Shown one piece after another: positions 61,825-64,000 of a stretch of 64,000 bases of DNA. Both the position numbers and the translations under genes were made by a program. This DNA comes from CAWCGU01 sp963795195 (lineage in GTDB: Bacteria > Actinomycetota > Thermoleophilia > Solirubrobacterales > 70-9), in assembly GCA_963795195.1 (NCBI GenBank), contig CAWCGU010000006.1, positions 248,001 to 312,000 of the forward strand. The letters run 5' to 3'. Under the pieces are notes generated by a model. The model searched no databases and had not been told where the DNA came from. It saw only the letters and a list, made by a program, of their open reading frames with translations. Each line of letters starts with the position of its first letter. Position 1 is the stretch's first letter.

Positions 61825-62010
61825 ACCGGAAGAAGGTCTGTTCAGGATCACCTCGGAACTGGAGAACCTGAGCCGGACCACCCGCCGTCGAAGGGCGCGG
61901 CCGACGGTCGCGTTGCTCTTCGATGGTGAATCCGAGTCCGGCGTCGGCGGCTGCGTCAAGAAGGTCTAGGAGTCGCTGATCAACGACATCGCCCAGCACC
62001 GCCCCTGAAC
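61825..62010 (+). pseudogene. Degenerate CHRD-domain fragment
   Basis: In the roughly 400-nt gap between two CHRD genes the plus strand encodes pieces matching the domain: KKVC, then TSELENLSRTT in another frame, then VALLFDGESESGVGGCVKKV followed by a TAG and ESLINDIAQHRP. The order corresponds to the second half of CHRD proteins (compare GCFRGVKVSLLNKLATDP). There is no signal peptide, the C-terminal GAIRGQL end is absent, and at least one stop and one shift interrupt it. Confidence 0.6.
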
Positions 62011-62032
62011 CGACAGACATAACGCGGTGTTC

Positions 62033-62057
62033 GACGGGCGGCCACGGGCCGCCCGTC
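62033..62057 (+). terminator. Perfect GC hairpin after the CHRD fragment
   Basis: Arms GACGGGCGGCC (62033-62043) and GGCCGCCCGTC (62047-62057) with a 3-nt loop. The same arm sequence recurs after the next CHRD gene, so gene and hairpin were probably duplicated together. No T-run. Confidence 0.65.
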
Positions 62058-62177
62058 GTCGGTTGCAGGGCTTGATCAAAGGCGCACGAATCTCCGTTGC
62101 AGGCCGATTCCGGGACCCGCGCGACCAGCCGCGGCATGTACTCTGCCCGCCAGACAACTCCACCAGGGAGGTAGTGA

Positions 62178-62635
62178 ATGCGTTTCAAGTCGATCTCGCT
62201 GATCGTCGCCGTGGGCCTCGATCGGCGCACTTGCCGTTCCGAGCATCGTCCCAGCCGCAAAGGTGCAGCTCGCAGGCCAAGCTCAAGGGCAAGAACGAGG
62301 TGCCCGGACCGGGCGACCCCGACGGCAGCGGACGCACGGAGGTCAAGCTTCGCCAGCGAAAGGGGAAGATCTGCTCTGTGACGACCCACGAAAACATCGA
62401 GCCCCCGAAGGGTGGCGGCATCTACGTGGGCACCAAGGGCGAGGCCGAAGGGCTCTTCATCAAGCTCTTCAAGAACCCAGAGAACCCAGCGCGTCCCGGC
62501 GGCTGCGTGAAGGCACCTAAGCGGAAGATCGCCAAACTCGCAGCGAACCCGAACCACTACCACATCTCGATTCAGACGCCCGACTACCCGAACGGGGCGA
62601 TTCGCGGTCAGCTGAAGCTGCGCCCCGGCACCTGA
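62178..62635 (+). CDS. Exported CHRD-domain protein 2 (two apparent frameshifts)
   Basis: The ATG at 62178 has a good ribosome site (GGGAGGTAGTGA). MRFKSISLIVAV continues, after removal of one G at 62213-62215, as ASIGALAVPSIVPAAKVQLAG, a signal peptide. A second shift at the CC pair 62277-62278 joins KLKGKNEVPGPGDPDGSGRT. Then KICSVTTHENIEPPKGGGIY, EAEGLFIKLFKNPENP, GGCVKAP and the typical CHRD end DYPNGAIRGQLKLRP. About 150 residues. Probably extracellular; CHRD function is unknown in bacteria. Confidence 0.78.
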
Positions 62636-62669
62636 GCCGACCCGGCGCAGGCCGTATTCAGACGCTCCC

Positions 62670-62694
62670 GACGGGCGGCCCAGAGCCGCCCGTC
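62670..62694 (+). terminator. Terminator-like hairpin after CHRD gene 2
   Basis: Arms GACGGGCGGC (62670-62679) and GCCGCCCGTC (62685-62694) with a 5-nt loop, followed by GTCGTTTCG. It matches the hairpin at 62033-62057. Confidence 0.7.
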
Positions 62695-62725
62695 GTCGTT
62701 TCGGTGGTCGCCGGCGGAAGAAAAG

Positions 62726-62798
62726 TGCTCGCTACTGGGCTCGAACCAGTGACCTCCGCCTTGTCGAGGCGGCGCTCTCCCAACTGAGCTAAGCGAGC
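62726..62798 (-). tRNA. tRNA-Val (anticodon GAC)
   Basis: Complete cloverleaf on the minus strand: acceptor GCTCGCT/AGCGAGC with discriminator A, D-arm TAGCTCAGTTGGGAGAGC, anticodon arm CCGCC-TCGACAA-GGCGG (anticodon GAC, reading GUC), variable loop, and T-arm ACTGG-TTCGAGC-CCAGT. CCA is not encoded. Confidence 0.95.
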
Positions 62799-62980
62799 AA
62801 GAGCCTGATCGTAGCGTGGCTCAGGTCACTCGTCCACGCCCGTGTGGTGCGCCGATTCGACCAAACGGACAAGATCATGGCGCACCGTTGTCCGCCGACC
62901 ACCAAATACGTGGATTGCTGGCTTTTTGTGCGCAGGGGAACTGAAACTTCCGGGGAACGAGAGTGTTAAGTTTGTACAAG
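62799..62980. other. Intergenic stretch with nothing recognised
   Basis: Between tRNA-Val and the structured-RNA candidate I see no convincing reading frame, repeat or promoter. Short open frames here lack ribosome sites and family resemblance. Confidence 0.5.
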
Positions 62981-63110
62981 CACGGTCGATATAGATCGTG
63001 GAGAAGCTTGCGAAAGGCTTTCAAAGTTGTAGGACCGACGGGCCAGAGGGCGGAACGCAATCTGGTGGTACGTCCTATCGGAGCAAGGGGCCCCCTAGTG
63101 GGGCCCTTTT
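62981..63110 (+). ncRNA. Candidate structured small RNA with intrinsic terminator
   Basis: Three ordered stems on the plus strand: CACGGTC/GATCGTG (62981-63000); a nested stem TAGGAC/GTCCTA (63030-63035, 63072-63077) enclosing CCAGA/TCTGG (63043-63047, 63061-63065); and a 10-bp terminator stem (AAGGGGCCCC with GGGGCCCTTTT, 63085-63110) ending in TTTT. No gene follows on this strand. It does not match tmRNA, SRP RNA, 6S or riboswitch classes that I can recall. Confidence 0.4.
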
Positions 63111-63203
63111 CCGTTCCGCTGCGAGCACGGGATCGGTGTCCGCAAACGGACGAGCCGGGGCTGCAAAGAACACGGACTTCGGGATTTGCCGGGACGATCC
63201 GAT

Positions 63204-63398
63204 CTAGGCGGCATGGCGCGGCGTGTCGTGCGCGGGAACCGACAGCGGAATCACGACTGCCAGCCGCTCGCGCTCAGCCGAATGCTGCTGAAATGCGGTG
63301 CGCCCGCGCTTGACGGCGCGAAGCGGTGAGAGTGCCCAGATCAGCAACGTCGCAACCAGTGCCAGTGCTGGGAATACTTCTGCGGGAAGGAAGTCCAT
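63204..63398 (-). CDS. 64-residue single-helix membrane protein
   Basis: The ATG at 63398 (MDFLPAEVFPALALVATLLIW) has AAGGAGAGAGAG upstream on the minus strand. One hydrophobic helix at about residues 8-25 is followed by a basic stretch (LRAVKRGRTAFQQHSAERERL). Function unknown; lies between the two tRNA genes. Confidence 0.55.
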   Translation of the reverse strand: MDFLPAEVFPALALVATLLIWALSPLRAVKRGRTAFQQHSAERERLAVVIPLSVPAHDTPRHAA

Positions 63399-63590
63399 TT
63401 TCGCTCTCTCTCCTTGGTAGCGCTGAGCCGATATTTGTTTCGGCATCCAGAGCCACAACCTTGAGTCCGACTTCGACGCTTATGGGTACGTACCCAACAT
63501 CGAAACGGTTCTCACATGCGCAGCGAAAAAACTTTGAGGCGGCCAGACGGCCCGAAGAGCCGCCGAGACCGCGAGACGTCCGACCGGAGA

Positions 63591-63661
63591 AGGCGCCTAC
63601 CGGAATCGAACCGGTGTAAACGGCTTTGCAGGCCGCTGCGTAGCCACTCCGCCAAGGCGCC
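63591..63661 (-). tRNA. tRNA-Cys (anticodon GCA)
   Basis: Minus-strand cloverleaf: acceptor GGCGCCT/AGGCGCC with discriminator T (the usual U73 of tRNA-Cys), D-arm GGCGGAGTGGCTACGC, anticodon arm GCGGC-CTGCAAA-GCCGT (anticodon GCA), and T-arm CCGG-TTCGATT-CCGG. CCA is not encoded. Confidence 0.95.
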
Positions 63662-63703
63662 GAGTCGGCGCTAGCGTAGCGAGGGTTCGGCAGGCTTCAG
63701 CGC

Positions 63704-64000
63704 TCAGGACCGCAATGCGCCAGACGCCTGGACCGGGCTGAGGACGATCACCGGCAGCTCCCGCTCGGTCCTCGTTTGATATGCGGCGTAGTCGGCGTAG
63801 TTGGCGACCAGCAGCGGCCACAGCCGCTCGCGCTCGGTTCCGCTGGCCAGTCGCGCCACCACCTCGGTTCTCCTTTTGCCCACGAGAACGCTTGTCCGCG
63901 GGCTGTCCTTGAGGTTGAGCCACCACGCCGGAGTCGCGTCGGAGCCGCCGTGCGATGCGACGACCACGAGGTCGTCGCCGTTTGCGAGGTAGACGAGAGG
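63704..64000 (-). CDS. DDN-family deazaflavin-dependent oxidoreductase, N-terminus off the window
   Basis: The visible C-terminal 98 residues read LVYLANGDDLVVVASHGGSD, PAWWLNLKDSPRTSVLVG and LWPLLVANYADYAAYQTRTER. This is the split-barrel core of nitroreductase/DDN proteins that use cofactor F420 in actinobacteria to reduce quinones or nitro compounds. The frame remains open at position 64000, so the start is missing. Substrate not assignable. Confidence 0.85.
   Translation of the reverse strand, partial: PLVYLANGDDLVVVASHGGSDATPAWWLNLKDSPRTSVLVGKRRTEVVARLASGTERERLWPLLVANYADYAAYQTRTERELPVIVLSPVQASGALRS

Noticed and set aside
5788..62635. Programmed translational frameshifting as the cause of the broken frames
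   Set aside because: Sites share no slippery heptamer or downstream structure, occur several times per gene and hit unrelated housekeeping genes; sequence error explains them more simply.
62963..63313. Open frames through the structured-RNA candidate
   Set aside because: No ribosome site, no family resemblance, and they run through a terminator hairpin.

Overview
This 64 kb window is strongly GC-rich and densely packed with housekeeping genes. Gene content points to an actinobacterium of the Thermoleophilia/Solirubrobacterales type: a menaquinone route through o-succinylbenzoate, DUF4389 and CHRD-domain proteins, a class E-like sortase, GTG/TTG starts and 1-8 nt gene overlaps. That placement is inference from gene content only. 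No phage, IS element, CRISPR array or defence island is visible. The two outermost genes (serA on the left, a DDN-type oxidoreductase on the right) are cut by the window edges.

Layout. 1-4.3 kb: serA with a class V aminotransferase, a DUF4389 membrane protein and ilvC. 4.4-12.9 kb: a menaquinone cluster (menE, menB, menA, menC, menD, menF) interrupted by an antiparallel class III cyclase gene. 13-15.3 kb: ilvB-ilvN. 15.4-20.7 kb: a UDP-sulfoquinovose synthase-like gene divergent from a glycosyltransferase, a small zinc-ribbon membrane protein, a secreted hydrolase, and a type II NADH dehydrogenase with a 23-bp palindrome in its promoter region. 20.8-24.3 kb: gatC-gatA-(minimal metallopeptidase)-gatB. 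24.3-31.2 kb: membrane proteins, a GMC oxidoreductase, folD and a PcrA/UvrD helicase. 31.2-33.4 kb: rrf2-cysK-cysE. 33.4-35.5 kb: VanZ, a response regulator and an HDOD-LuxR fusion. 35.6-42.9 kb: gltX and nfo with overlapping divergent start codons, then dnaE and a SixA-like phosphatase. 42.9-44.2 kb: a coiled-coil cell-wall protein behind a candidate cyclic-di-AMP riboswitch. 44.8-48.4 kb: argG, sortase, epimerase and a Thr-rich membrane protein. 48.4-57 kb: a coupled operon spoU-pheS-pheT-argC-argJ-argB-argD. 57-61.2 kb: thrS, infC, rpmI, rplT, with an antiparallel repeat protein inserted between infC and rpmI. 61.3-64 kb: tandem CHRD genes with a broken middle copy, tRNA-Val, tRNA-Cys and an unassigned structured-RNA candidate.

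How it fits together. The men genes make the quinone used by the type II NADH dehydrogenase. The ilv, arg, cys and ser genes form amino-acid pathways. gltX with gatCAB implies indirect Gln-tRNA (and possibly Asn-tRNA) synthesis.

A caution that affects many entries: about twenty conserved positions carry apparent single-base frameshifts (menB, menD, menF, ilvB, gltX, thrS, both CHRD genes, two provisional others). Nearly all are one extra base in a run of two to four identical bases. Because essential genes are hit and motifs continue intact in the next frame, residual insertion-type consensus error is the best explanation. These genes are annotated here as single genes with shifts noted.
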